From an uncultured Clostridia bacterium (GTDB lineage: Bacteria > Bacillota > Clostridia > Oscillospirales > CAG-272), in assembly GCA_904502015.1 (NCBI GenBank), contig CAJGEA010000140.1, forward strand, positions 1 to 5,523: DNA of 5,523 nucleotides, written 5' to 3'. A program made the translations under genes and the position numbers. The notes beneath the pieces were generated by a model that saw only the letters and a list, made by a program, of their open reading frames with translations, did not search any database and was not told the DNA's origin. Shown here piece by piece: positions 1 through 5,523 of this stretch (within the stretch, counting starts at the first letter, position 1; each line of letters begins with the position of its first letter).

Positions 1-40
1 CCCCCACACAATGCCTCACCGATAAATCCAAATTTGAAAA
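1..40 (+). repeat. Partial dispersed repeat, copy 0 (tail only, hairpin arm deleted)
   Basis: This is the 3' part of the repeat described for the next two units. From about position 10 it reads like the end of copy A (GCCTCACCG against GCCCCACCG, then AAATCCAAATTTGAAAA, identical in both) and ends with the palindrome CAAATTTG at 29-36. Compared with copy A it lacks ten bases (CAGGTGGCCG) lying between two CCG triplets, so the right arm of the second hairpin is gone. The first hairpin, if present, lies outside the window. The alignment is by eye over a short stretch, so the deletion model is an inference. Confidence 0.6.
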
Positions 41-44
41 CCAC

Positions 45-132
45 TTTTCCCTCGGGTGAGATGGTTGGCGCGTGACAACCTGCCCCGAGCCAAAGCCCCA
101 CCGCAGGTGGCCGACAAATCCAAATTTGAAAA
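45..132 (+). repeat. Dispersed structured repeat, copy A
   Basis: This is a full-length unit of a non-coding repeat present here in three fuller copies. It begins TTTTCCCTCGGGTGAG and ends at CAAATTTGAAAA. It can fold into two hairpins. The first pairs CTCGGG (51-56) with CCCGAG (84-89) and contains an inner stem GGTTG (63-67)/CAACC (76-80). The second pairs CCACC (98-102) with GGTGG (106-110) around a GCA loop. A self-complementary CAAATTTG (121-128) follows. Positions 52-69 are identical to the complement of 5499-5516 in copy C. It lies upstream of the rmuC promoter and encodes nothing recognisable. Confidence 0.8.
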
Positions 133-136
133 AGAC

Positions 137-216
137 CAATCCATCGGGGGATAACAATAGGTTCCCGATATTCATCCCCGATTCAAAGCCGCACCGCAGG
201 TGCCCAAATTTGAAGC
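137..216 (+). repeat. Dispersed structured repeat, copy B
   Basis: This is the second full unit, directly following copy A in the same orientation; the palindromes start 84 bp apart (121 and 205). Primary sequence in the first half differs strongly from copy A, but pairing is kept: ATCGGGG (143-149) with CCCCGAT (176-182), continued by AT/AT after a one-base bulge. The second hairpin is GCACC (191-195)/GGTGC (199-203), again with a GCA loop, and CAAATTTGAA lies at 205-214. It ends about 50 bp before the -35 box of the rmuC promoter, so it is probably outside the transcript from that promoter. Confidence 0.75.
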
Positions 217-264
217 GGCGTGCGATTTATGTCCCGAATTTGGGCCCATTGCCCCGCCAAGCCC

Positions 265-293
265 TTGACAACCGCGCGAAAAGGATTTATAAT
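265..293 (+). promoter_or_regulatory. Sigma-A promoter of rmuC
   Basis: A perfect -35 box TTGACA (265-270) and a perfect -10 box TATAAT (288-293) are separated by exactly 17 bp. Transcription would be expected to start near position 300, giving a leader of roughly 25 nt before the ATG at 324. It probably drives both rmuC and the esterase gene behind it, because no terminator separates them. No operator palindrome overlaps the boxes. Confidence 0.9.
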
Positions 294-313
294 AATGGAT
301 ATAATATTTCTAC

Positions 314-319
314 GGGGGG
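314..319 (+). promoter_or_regulatory. Ribosome binding site of rmuC (G-run)
   Basis: A run of six G (314-319) lies 4 nt before the ATG at 324. It can pair with the CCUCC of 16S rRNA only with a G-U wobble at the position normally held by A, and the spacing is short. It is nevertheless the only candidate, and it selects the ATG at 324 over upstream in-frame starts, which lie before the promoter. Confidence 0.55.
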
Positions 320-323
320 TTTT

Positions 324-1808
324 ATGCTGCTGATTCAGATTCTTTGTGTGCTCAATCTCGTCGGGCTGATCGCCGTGGCCATCCTGCTGTTGCGGCGGCG
401 GGGCGCTCCCTCCGCCGAGACGATCGCGCAGGACATCACGCACGACGTCACGCAGGCGATGAGCACCACCCTGCGCCGCGAGGTGACAGAGCCGCTGTCG
501 CGCGCCGAGCGAGAGAGCCAAACCGCCCTGCGCGCCGAGCTGCAAAGTGAGCTGCGCGGCTCGCGCACCGAGACCACCACTACCGTGCAGGATAGCGTGC
601 GCCGTCTGGGGCAGGATCTGCGCGAGAGCCAATCTCAGACCGCCGAGCTGCAAGCAAGAAGCATGGCGGCGCTGACCGAGGCGCAAGAGCGGCAGTTCGC
701 CCTACAGGACAAGCGTATCGAGGCCATGGAAAAGGGGCTGAACGCCCTGCTCACCGAGCGTATGGACGGTCTCGGCACCACGATAGGCCAGCGACTCGCC
801 GAGGTGGACAAGCAGTTCCGCGAATTCCGCGAAAGCAGCACCGCCGCGCAGGAAACCCTCCGCCGCACTATGGAGGAGCGCATGACCGCCATGCAAACCC
901 GCAACGCCGAGCAGCTTGAGCAGATGCGCGTGACGGTGGACGAAAAGCTGCAAAAAACGCTGGACGAACGCATTTCCCAATCCTTCAAGGCAGTCAACGA
1001 CCGTCTCGGCGACGTGTACCGCGGTCTTGGCGAGATGCAGAAGCTCGCGGGCGAGGTGGGCGACCTCAAAAAGGTCATGTCGGGTGTCAAGACCCGCGGC
1101 ATTCTGGGCGAGATCCAGCTTGGCGCGCTGATGCAGGAGATGCTCGCGCCCGAGCAGTACGAGGAGAACATCGCCACCATTCCCGGCTCGGCCAACCGCG
1201 TGGAATTCGCCGTCCGTCTGCCCGGTGACGGCGACGAGCCCGTCTACCTTCCCATCGACGCCAAGTTCCCCGCCGACGCCTATACCCATCTGGTGGATGC
1301 CTACGAGGCCGCCGACCCCGACCGCATCAAGGAGGCCGCCACCGCGCTGGAAAACCGCATCAAAGCATGCGCCAAAGACATCCGTGACAAGTACGTCTCC
1401 CCCCCGCACACCACCAAGTTCGGCATTCTGTTCCTGCCCTTTGAGAGCCTCTACGCCGAGGCGGTGCGGCTGGGCCTTGCCGAAACCCTGCGCCGCGACT
1501 ACGAGATCACCATTGCGGGCCCCACCACCCTCGCCGCCCTGCTGAGCAGCCTGCAAATGGGCTTCCGCACACTCGCCATCCAGAAGCGCTCCGACGAGGT
1601 CTGGAAGGTGCTGGGCGCGGTCAAAACCGAATTCGGCAAGTTCGGCACCGTGCTGGCCAAGGCGCAGGAGCGCATTGAGCAGACCAGCCACGAGCTGGAC
1701 ACCCTCGTGGGTGTGCGTACCCGTCAGATCAACCGTCGCCTCGGCTCGGTCTCCGAGCTGCCCTCGGCCGACGCCGCGCAGCTGCTCGACGTCCCCGAGG
1801 AAGAATAA
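324..1808 (+). CDS. rmuC: DNA recombination protein RmuC, membrane-anchored
   Basis: This 494-residue protein is the RmuC family member, a predicted PD-(D/E)XK-type nuclease-fold protein whose E. coli homologue limits inversion at short inverted repeats. Residues 2-23 are one hydrophobic helix followed by RRR (24-26), so the rest should face the cytoplasm. Residues ~30-245 are a long charged coiled coil almost free of Pro and Gly. The RmuC domain spans ~250-470: MSGVKTRG (252-259), then GEIQLGALMQ, VEFAVRLP with E294, PIDAKFP with D312 and K314 as likely active-site residues, and the GPTTLAALLSSLQMGFRTLA block. The wording of these blocks fits the Firmicutes branch. I chose ATG 324 because it follows the promoter and begins the membrane helix; the frame is open further upstream only through the repeats. 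Its biochemical activity is not directly settled by sequence. Confidence 0.95.
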   Translation: MLLIQILCVLNLVGLIAVAILLLRRRGAPSAETIAQDITHDVTQAMSTTLRREVTEPLSRAERESQTALRAELQSELRGSRTETTTTVQDSVRRLGQDLRESQSQTAELQARSMAALTEAQERQFALQDKRIEAMEKGLNALLTERMDGLGTTIGQRLAEVDKQFREFRESSTAAQETLRRTMEERMTAMQTRNAEQLEQMRVTVDEKLQKTLDERISQSFKAVNDRLGDVYRGLGEMQKLAGEVGDLKKVMSGVKTRGILGEIQLGALMQEMLAPEQYEENIATIPGSANRVEFAVRLPGDGDEPVYLPIDAKFPADAYTHLVDAYEAADPDRIKEAATALENRIKACAKDIRDKYVSPPHTTKFGILFLPFESLYAEAVRLGLAETLRRDYEITIAGPTTLAALLSSLQMGFRTLAIQKRSDEVWKVLGAVKTEFGKFGTVLAKAQERIEQTSHELDTLVGVRTRQINRRLGSVSELPSADAAQLLDVPEEE

Positions 1809-1841
1809 CCCCACCGATCCCCCGTGAACAACATACGTAAC

Positions 1842-1848
1842 GAAAGGA
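1842..1848 (+). promoter_or_regulatory. Ribosome binding site deciding the esterase start
   Basis: GAAAGGA lies 8 nt before ATG 1857, a near-ideal Shine-Dalgarno and spacing. It decides in favour of ATG 1857 over the in-frame GTG at 1824, which has only a C-rich stretch (CCCACCGATCCCCC) before it. The 48-nt gap after rmuC (1809-1856) contains no hairpin-plus-T terminator and no promoter I can see, which supports cotranscription with rmuC. Confidence 0.8.
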
Positions 1849-1856
1849 TACCGCTT

Positions 1857-3788
1857 ATGCTTACCTGTAACGTCAAGCTCTCCCGCTCCCTGCGTGTTTT
1901 CGTTCTGACCCTTGCCATCATCCTCACTCTGGGCTCGGTCGCCTGCACGAGCGAGGGCGCGCCTGCCGATACCGACGCCGACACCGAAAGCGCCTCTGCG
2001 CCCACCGACACCGCGACCGAGGCCCCTACCGAGGCCGAAACCGATCCCCTTGTCATCACCTACGCCGTCACAGCGGTAGATGAGAACGGCGCGCCCCTGG
2101 GCGGTGTGACCGTGGAGCTGTACCAAAACGGCACCTGCCTTGCCACCGAGATCACCGACGAGAACGGTACCGCCTCCTTCACCCGCGCGCCGTCCGACGA
2201 TTACGAGATCCGCGTATCCAAGGAGGGCTACACCGCCGAGGATCAGTACGTCTTTGCCGCAGGCTCTGTCGCCCTGACCGCGGCGTTGCAGAAGATCCTG
2301 CCCCCCGCCGCCACCCAATTCACAGTATCCAACGTATTCAGCAACGACATGGTTCTGCAGAGGAACGAGCACGTCCGCATCTGGGGCTGGGCTGACGAAT
2401 CCCAGAACGGCCTGCGCGTGTCCGCCGAGTTCCTCGGCACCGTGGCGCACACCGTCATTGAGAACGGCGAATGGCTCCTCACCTTCGAGAAGGAGTGGGA
2501 AGCCAACGCGAATATGGGCAACACCCTGACCGTATACGGCGAGGGCGTGTCCTACGCCTTTGAGAACGTGCTGGTCGGCGACGTGTATATGGCCATCGGC
2601 CAATCCAACATTGAGTACAACATGGCCACCCACCTCGCCAACACCGCCAAGAAATACCATGGTGACCTGAACGAAAACGCCCTCATCCGCCTGCATTTCA
2701 ACAGCCAGACCCAGACCGAGGGCTACCCCGCGTGGGGTACCACCGAGGTGTGCCGCGAGATCGTGAGCGACAGCCGTTGGGAGCTGCCCACCGAGGAAAA
2801 TTACCTTCGTTTCTCGGCGCTGGGCTACTATTTCGCCTACAATCTGCTTATTGCCAACGAGAACACCGTGCCGATCGGCATCATTGAGGTGGAGGCCGCG
2901 GGCAAGCACCTCGCCTGCTTCCTCTCCAACGAGGTAGCCGACGCGGTCAACGCCAACCCCGACCTGCCCAACGCCGACACCTTCAACCAGAAGAAGGGCA
3001 TCTATCAGGCTGACGGCGTCAACGGCACCGAGGCATCGCGCTTCATGTATAACCAGTTCATCTATCCCTTCGAGAAGTACGCCATTGCGGGCATGATCTG
3101 GTATCAGGGCGAGAGCGACCTCCACGACGCTAACACCCGCAGCTACGCGAGCAAGTTCATCCCCCTCATGGAGCAGATGCGCTCCACCCACAACGTGCTG
3201 AACAAGGAATACCCCATCTACATCATGGAGTTCCCCACCTGCTACGAGGCCAACTGGAAGTTCGGCGAGGTACGCGCGGTTCTGGGTCAGGTAGCCACCC
3301 AGCTTCTGCCCAACTGCTACGTATCAGCCTCCAGCGATCTGCTCAGCGCCAGAGGACGTGACGTTCTTCACCCCGAGATCAAGTGGCAGCAGGCCAAGCG
3401 CGTGGCCGCCATCGCCGCCGCCGTGCAGTACGGTCAGGGCAATATGGACGAGGCTATGGGCCCCGTTCTGGTGTCCATGACGCTGTCCGAGGACAAGAAA
3501 ACGGCCGTGCTGACCTTTGAGCATGTGGGCGAGGGACTCAAGACCATCGACGGCGCAACCGAGGTCAAGGGCTTTACCCTCTACAAGAGCGGCTACGTCC
3601 CGGCAAATCTGCCCTTGAAGGCCACCATTACCGCCCCCAACCAGATCACGGTGACGTCCACCCGCGCCATCACGGGCATCGGCTACAACACCGCCGTCAC
3701 GAATTTCTTTGGCAAGAAGCGGGATCTGAATCTGTGCAACAGCTTCGATGTACCCGCCCTCGCGACCTACATATACCCCGAGAATTGA
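1857..3788 (+). CDS. Surface lipoprotein, sialate O-acetylesterase (SASA) family
   Basis: This 643-residue predicted exported esterase removes acetyl groups from a glycan; the family includes sialate O-acetylesterases and related carbohydrate acetylesterases, and the substrate cannot be read from the sequence. A lipoprotein signal peptide (residues 1-29) ends LGSVA before Cys30, with a suboptimal Ser at -3. A Thr/Asp/Glu/Ala-rich linker (31-64) leads to a small carboxypeptidase-regulatory-like beta domain (~66-147; ENGAPLGGVTVELYQNG, DENGTASF). The SASA region starts near 155 with VFSNDMVLQRNEHVRIWGWA. Catalytic blocks are GQSN with Ser250, WYQGES (415-420), and Asp502/His505 in DVLHP. A C-terminal beta domain closes the protein. 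Two departures from the family pattern are Ile instead of Met after GQSN and A-G-K (348-350) where GGT is usual. It sits behind rmuC on a likely shared transcript with no evident functional link. Confidence 0.87.
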   Translation: MLTCNVKLSRSLRVFVLTLAIILTLGSVACTSEGAPADTDADTESASAPTDTATEAPTEAETDPLVITYAVTAVDENGAPLGGVTVELYQNGTCLATEITDENGTASFTRAPSDDYEIRVSKEGYTAEDQYVFAAGSVALTAALQKILPPAATQFTVSNVFSNDMVLQRNEHVRIWGWADESQNGLRVSAEFLGTVAHTVIENGEWLLTFEKEWEANANMGNTLTVYGEGVSYAFENVLVGDVYMAIGQSNIEYNMATHLANTAKKYHGDLNENALIRLHFNSQTQTEGYPAWGTTEVCREIVSDSRWELPTEENYLRFSALGYYFAYNLLIANENTVPIGIIEVEAAGKHLACFLSNEVADAVNANPDLPNADTFNQKKGIYQADGVNGTEASRFMYNQFIYPFEKYAIAGMIWYQGESDLHDANTRSYASKFIPLMEQMRSTHNVLNKEYPIYIMEFPTCYEANWKFGEVRAVLGQVATQLLPNCYVSASSDLLSARGRDVLHPEIKWQQAKRVAAIAAAVQYGQGNMDEAMGPVLVSMTLSEDKKTAVLTFEHVGEGLKTIDGATEVKGFTLYKSGYVPANLPLKATITAPNQITVTSTRAITGIGYNTAVTNFFGKKRDLNLCNSFDVPALATYIYPEN

Positions 3789-3800
3789 TACCATCCCCCC

Positions 3801-3834
3801 TCAGCGGGCCCTCACGGGCCCGCTGAACGCTTTT
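3801..3834 (+). terminator. Rho-independent terminator after the esterase gene
   Basis: An 11-bp perfect stem (TCAGCGGGCCC 3801-3811 with GGGCCCGCTGA 3816-3826) closes a TCAC loop, 12 nt after the esterase stop codon. The T-tract is short (TTTT, 3831-3834) and separated from the stem by ACGC, so termination may be incomplete. It separates the rmuC-esterase unit from the proS promoter. Confidence 0.75.
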
Positions 3835-3870
3835 CGGAGCGCACCAACGCACAAAAATCCCCATCTCCCC

Positions 3871-3899
3871 TTGACAAATTTTGCTTTATACGCTATAAT
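3871..3899 (+). promoter_or_regulatory. Sigma-A promoter of proS
   Basis: TTGACA (3871-3876) and TATAAT (3894-3899) are both perfect consensus with a 17-bp spacer. The expected start near 3906 leaves a leader of about 36 nt, far too short for a T-box riboswitch, so proS here looks constitutively and strongly expressed rather than controlled by tRNA-Pro charging. Confidence 0.92.
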
Positions 3900-3922
3900 G
3901 ATGTATTATGATATCCCACATC

Positions 3923-3929
3923 AGAAAGG
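3923..3929 (+). promoter_or_regulatory. Ribosome binding site of proS
   Basis: AGAAAGG (3923-3929) lies 12 nt before ATG 3942, slightly long but usable. It directly abuts the in-frame TTG at 3930 with no spacing, so that TTG is not a plausible start, and ATG 3942, giving the family-typical N-terminus MAKDKLVEQITS, is preferred. Confidence 0.65.
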
Positions 3930-3941
3930 TTGTGTCAAATT

Positions 3942-5384
3942 ATGGCAAAAGATAAACTCGTAGAACAGATCACGTCCATGGACGAGGACTTCACTCAGTG
4001 GTACACCGACGTCGTCAAGAAGGCCGAGCTTGTGGATTACTCGGGCATCAAGGGCTGTATGATCATCCGCCCCTACGGCTACGCCATCTGGGAGAACATC
4101 CAGAAGGATCTCGACGCCCGCTTCAAAAAGCTGGGCCATGAGAACGTCTACATGCCCATGTTCATCCCCGAGGGCCTGCTCCAGAAGGAGAAGGACCACG
4201 TCGAGGGCTTTGCGCCCGAGTGCGCCATCGTCACCATCGGCGGTCAGAACACCCTCGCCGAGCGCCTGATCGTGCGCCCCACCTCCGAGACCCTGTTCTG
4301 CGCTCACTATAAGGACATCATTCACTCCTACCGCGATCTGCCCAAGCTCTACAACCAGTGGTGCAACGTCGTGCGCTGGGAAAAGACCACCCGCCCCTTC
4401 CTGCGTACCTCGGAGTTCCTCTGGCAGGAGGGTCACACCATGCACGAGACCGAGGCCGAAGCACGCGAGGAGACCATTCAGATGCTCCGCGTATACGAGG
4501 ACTTCTACCGCGACTCCCTCGCCATCCCCGCCATCACGGGTCAGAAGACCGAGAAGGAGAAGTTTGCAGGCGCCGTGGAGACCTACACCATCGAGCCCAT
4601 GATGCACAACGGCGTTGCCCTTCAGGGCGGCACCTCCCACTACTTCGGCACCGGCTTTGCCGAGGCGTTTGACATCACCTTCACGGGCCGTGACAACACC
4701 GTCAATTACCCCCACCAGACCTCGTGGGGCGTGTCCACCCGTATGATCGGTGCCATCATCATGTGCCACGGCGACGACAGTGGTCTGATCCTGCCTCCCC
4801 GAATCGCTCCCATTCAGGTGGTCATCATCCCCGCCGCCCAGCATAAGGAGGGCGTGCTGGATGCCGCCAATGCACTCAAGGACAAGCTGGCAGACGCCGG
4901 CATCCGTGTCAAGCTGGACGACTCCGACAACTCGGCAGGCTGGAAGTTCAGCCAGTACGAGATGAAGGGCGTGCCCGTCCGTCTGGAGATCGGCCCGCGC
5001 GACATTGCCAATAACTCCTGCGTGCTGGTCAGCCGCGTGACCCGCGAGAAGAAGTTCGTATCCCTCGACAACGTCGCCGCCGAGGTGCAGGCAATGCTGG
5101 ATCAGGTTCATGGCGAGCTTTTGGAGCGTGCCCGCAAAAATCTCGAGGAAAAGACCTACGTGGCTCACGACCACGACGAGTTCCTGGAGATCGCCGCGAG
5201 CAAGCCCGGCTACATCAAGGCCATGTGGTGCGGTGAGACCGCCTGCGAGGAACAGCTCAAGGACGAGACCGGCGGCGTGAAGTCCCGTTGCATTCCCTTC
5301 GGTGACGATAGCCGTCCCTCCGAGGTGTGCGCTTGCTGTGGCAAGCCCGCCAAGTCCCTCGTCGTTTGGGGCAGACAGTACTAA
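3942..5384 (+). CDS. proS: Prolyl-tRNA synthetase, archaeal/Thermus-type (ProS type 3)
   Basis: This 480-residue cytoplasmic class II synthetase charges tRNA-Pro with proline using ATP. Motif 1 lies in the GCMIIRPYGYAIWENI to YMPMFIPE region. The proline-pocket segment RPTSET is at 112-117. Motif 2 is LRTSEFLWQEGHT with Arg155. Motif 3 is GVSTRMIG with Arg267, followed by HGDD (276-279) and GLILPP. An anticodon-binding domain begins near IAPIQVVIIPA. No editing insertion lies between motifs 2 and 3, so this is not the long bacterial form (~570 aa). The C-terminal domain carries a probable zinc site: Cys430-x4-Cys435 and Cys463-x2-Cys466, closely matching the spacing in the Thermus enzyme. The last residue is Tyr480, as in Thermus, where the terminal tyrosine reaches towards the active site. 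Tandem TAA TAA stops follow. It has its own promoter and terminator and is monocistronic. Confidence 0.98.
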   Translation: MAKDKLVEQITSMDEDFTQWYTDVVKKAELVDYSGIKGCMIIRPYGYAIWENIQKDLDARFKKLGHENVYMPMFIPEGLLQKEKDHVEGFAPECAIVTIGGQNTLAERLIVRPTSETLFCAHYKDIIHSYRDLPKLYNQWCNVVRWEKTTRPFLRTSEFLWQEGHTMHETEAEAREETIQMLRVYEDFYRDSLAIPAITGQKTEKEKFAGAVETYTIEPMMHNGVALQGGTSHYFGTGFAEAFDITFTGRDNTVNYPHQTSWGVSTRMIGAIIMCHGDDSGLILPPRIAPIQVVIIPAAQHKEGVLDAANALKDKLADAGIRVKLDDSDNSAGWKFSQYEMKGVPVRLEIGPRDIANNSCVLVSRVTREKKFVSLDNVAAEVQAMLDQVHGELLERARKNLEEKTYVAHDHDEFLEIAASKPGYIKAMWCGETACEEQLKDETGGVKSRCIPFGDDSRPSEVCACCGKPAKSLVVWGRQY

Positions 5385-5391
5385 TAAAACG

Positions 5392-5426
5392 AAAAGGTTG
5401 CCTCGCCTTGGCGAGGCAACCTTTTT
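5392..5426 (+). terminator. Strong terminator after proS, probably bidirectional
   Basis: Sixteen perfectly complementary bases (AAAAGGTTGCCTCGCC 5392-5407 with GGCGAGGCAACCTTTT 5410-5425) flank TT; in practice this is a 15-bp stem with a CTTG loop. The T-run is 5422-5426. The matching A-run on the left (5392-5395), preceded by AAAAC, gives the opposite strand a T-rich tail, so it could also stop transcription coming from the right. It starts 7 nt after the proS stop. Confidence 0.93.
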
Positions 5427-5443
5427 ACTTTGTTTCCATCGAC

Positions 5444-5523
5444 CTTCAAATTTGGACCGCCTGCGGCGGGGCTTTCGATCGGGGATGGGACTCTTAAAGC
5501 CAACCATCTCACCCGATGGAAAG
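5444..5523 (-). repeat. Dispersed structured repeat, copy C (inverted, reaches window edge)
   Basis: On the minus strand this reads like copies A and B: TTTCCATCGGGTGAGATGG, then CCCATCCCCGAT, then AAAGCCCCGCCGCAGGCGG and CAAATTTGAAGG. Hairpin one pairs plus-strand 5478-5483 (ATCGGG) with 5512-5517 (CCCGAT), with an inner GATGG (5484-5488)/CCATC (5504-5508). Hairpin two pairs CCGCC (5457-5461) with GGCGG (5465-5469). The palindrome is at 5447-5454. The far end may continue outside the window. It begins about 18 bp after the proS terminator. Confidence 0.8.

Noticed and set aside
1..216. CRISPR array
   Set aside because: The units are ~84-92 bp apart and homologous over nearly their whole length, with no short identical repeats separated by unrelated spacers, and no cas genes.
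217..260. A further degenerate repeat copy around CCGAATTTGG (234-243)
   Set aside because: The palindrome is imperfect, the spacing from the previous one is only ~30 bp, and neither hairpin can be recognised.
1824..1856. Upstream GTG start for the esterase gene
   Set aside because: No Shine-Dalgarno precedes the GTG, whereas ATG 1857 has GAAAGGA at 8 nt and starts a better-shaped lipoprotein signal peptide.
702..3191. 829-codon open frame on the minus strand
   Set aside because: It runs antisense to rmuC and the esterase gene, crosses their intergenic gap, and its translation is Gly/Val/Leu/His-rich without any recognisable domain. It is the usual product of strong GC bias at the third codon position of the real genes.
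3748..3963. 71-codon open frame between the esterase gene and proS
   Set aside because: It overlaps the end of the esterase gene, the terminator, the promoter and the proS start, and has no recognisable content.
3921..5507. 528-codon open frame on the minus strand
   Set aside because: It is the antisense shadow of proS, extended through the terminator into repeat copy C, with low-complexity composition and no family match.
1..5523. An undescribed defence or mobile system
   Set aside because: All coding space is explained by rmuC, a SASA esterase and proS. There is no transposase, integrase, toxin-antitoxin pair or reverse transcriptase, and the repeats show no flanking mobilising gene.

Overview
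The window looks like a chromosomal piece from a GC-rich member of the Bacillota, most likely an uncultured gut-type Clostridia (Oscillospirales-like). This rests on four things: a Firmicutes-type RmuC, a prolyl-tRNA synthetase of the short zinc-containing archaeal/Thermus type that is common in Clostridia, a lipoprotein with an Asp/Thr/Glu-rich linker, and two textbook sigma-A promoters (TTGACA - 17 bp - TATAAT). No marker gene fixes the taxon more precisely.

Layout. Positions 1-~215 are non-coding and hold a head-to-tail series of a degenerate ~80-90 bp repeat: the tail of one copy, then two fuller copies. A perfect-consensus promoter (265-293) then drives rmuC (324-1808). After 48 nt with no terminator comes a predicted surface lipoprotein of the sialate O-acetylesterase (SASA, SGNH-hydrolase) family (1857-3788), so these two genes are probably one transcript, which ends at a GC-rich hairpin (3801-3834). 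A second perfect-consensus promoter (3871-3899) drives proS (3942-5384), which ends at a strong, probably bidirectional terminator (5392-5426). The right edge (5444-5523) carries another copy of the repeat in the opposite orientation, running off the window.

Functionally the genes are unrelated: genome maintenance (RmuC), extracellular deacetylation of a glycan (SASA lipoprotein) and translation (ProS). Three ordinary forward-strand genes fill almost all the space, and I see no undescribed multi-gene system.

The most interesting signal is the repeat. All three fuller copies can fold into the same two consecutive hairpins followed by a conserved CAAATTTGAA palindrome. Their stems differ between copies by paired, compensatory changes, as expected of an element selected for structure. 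The partial copy at the left edge appears to have lost one hairpin arm by a 10-bp deletion between CCG repeats. Because copies lie at both window edges in opposite orientation, an 18-nt perfect inverted repeat brackets the three genes, including rmuC, whose E. coli homologue was identified through inversion at short inverted repeats.
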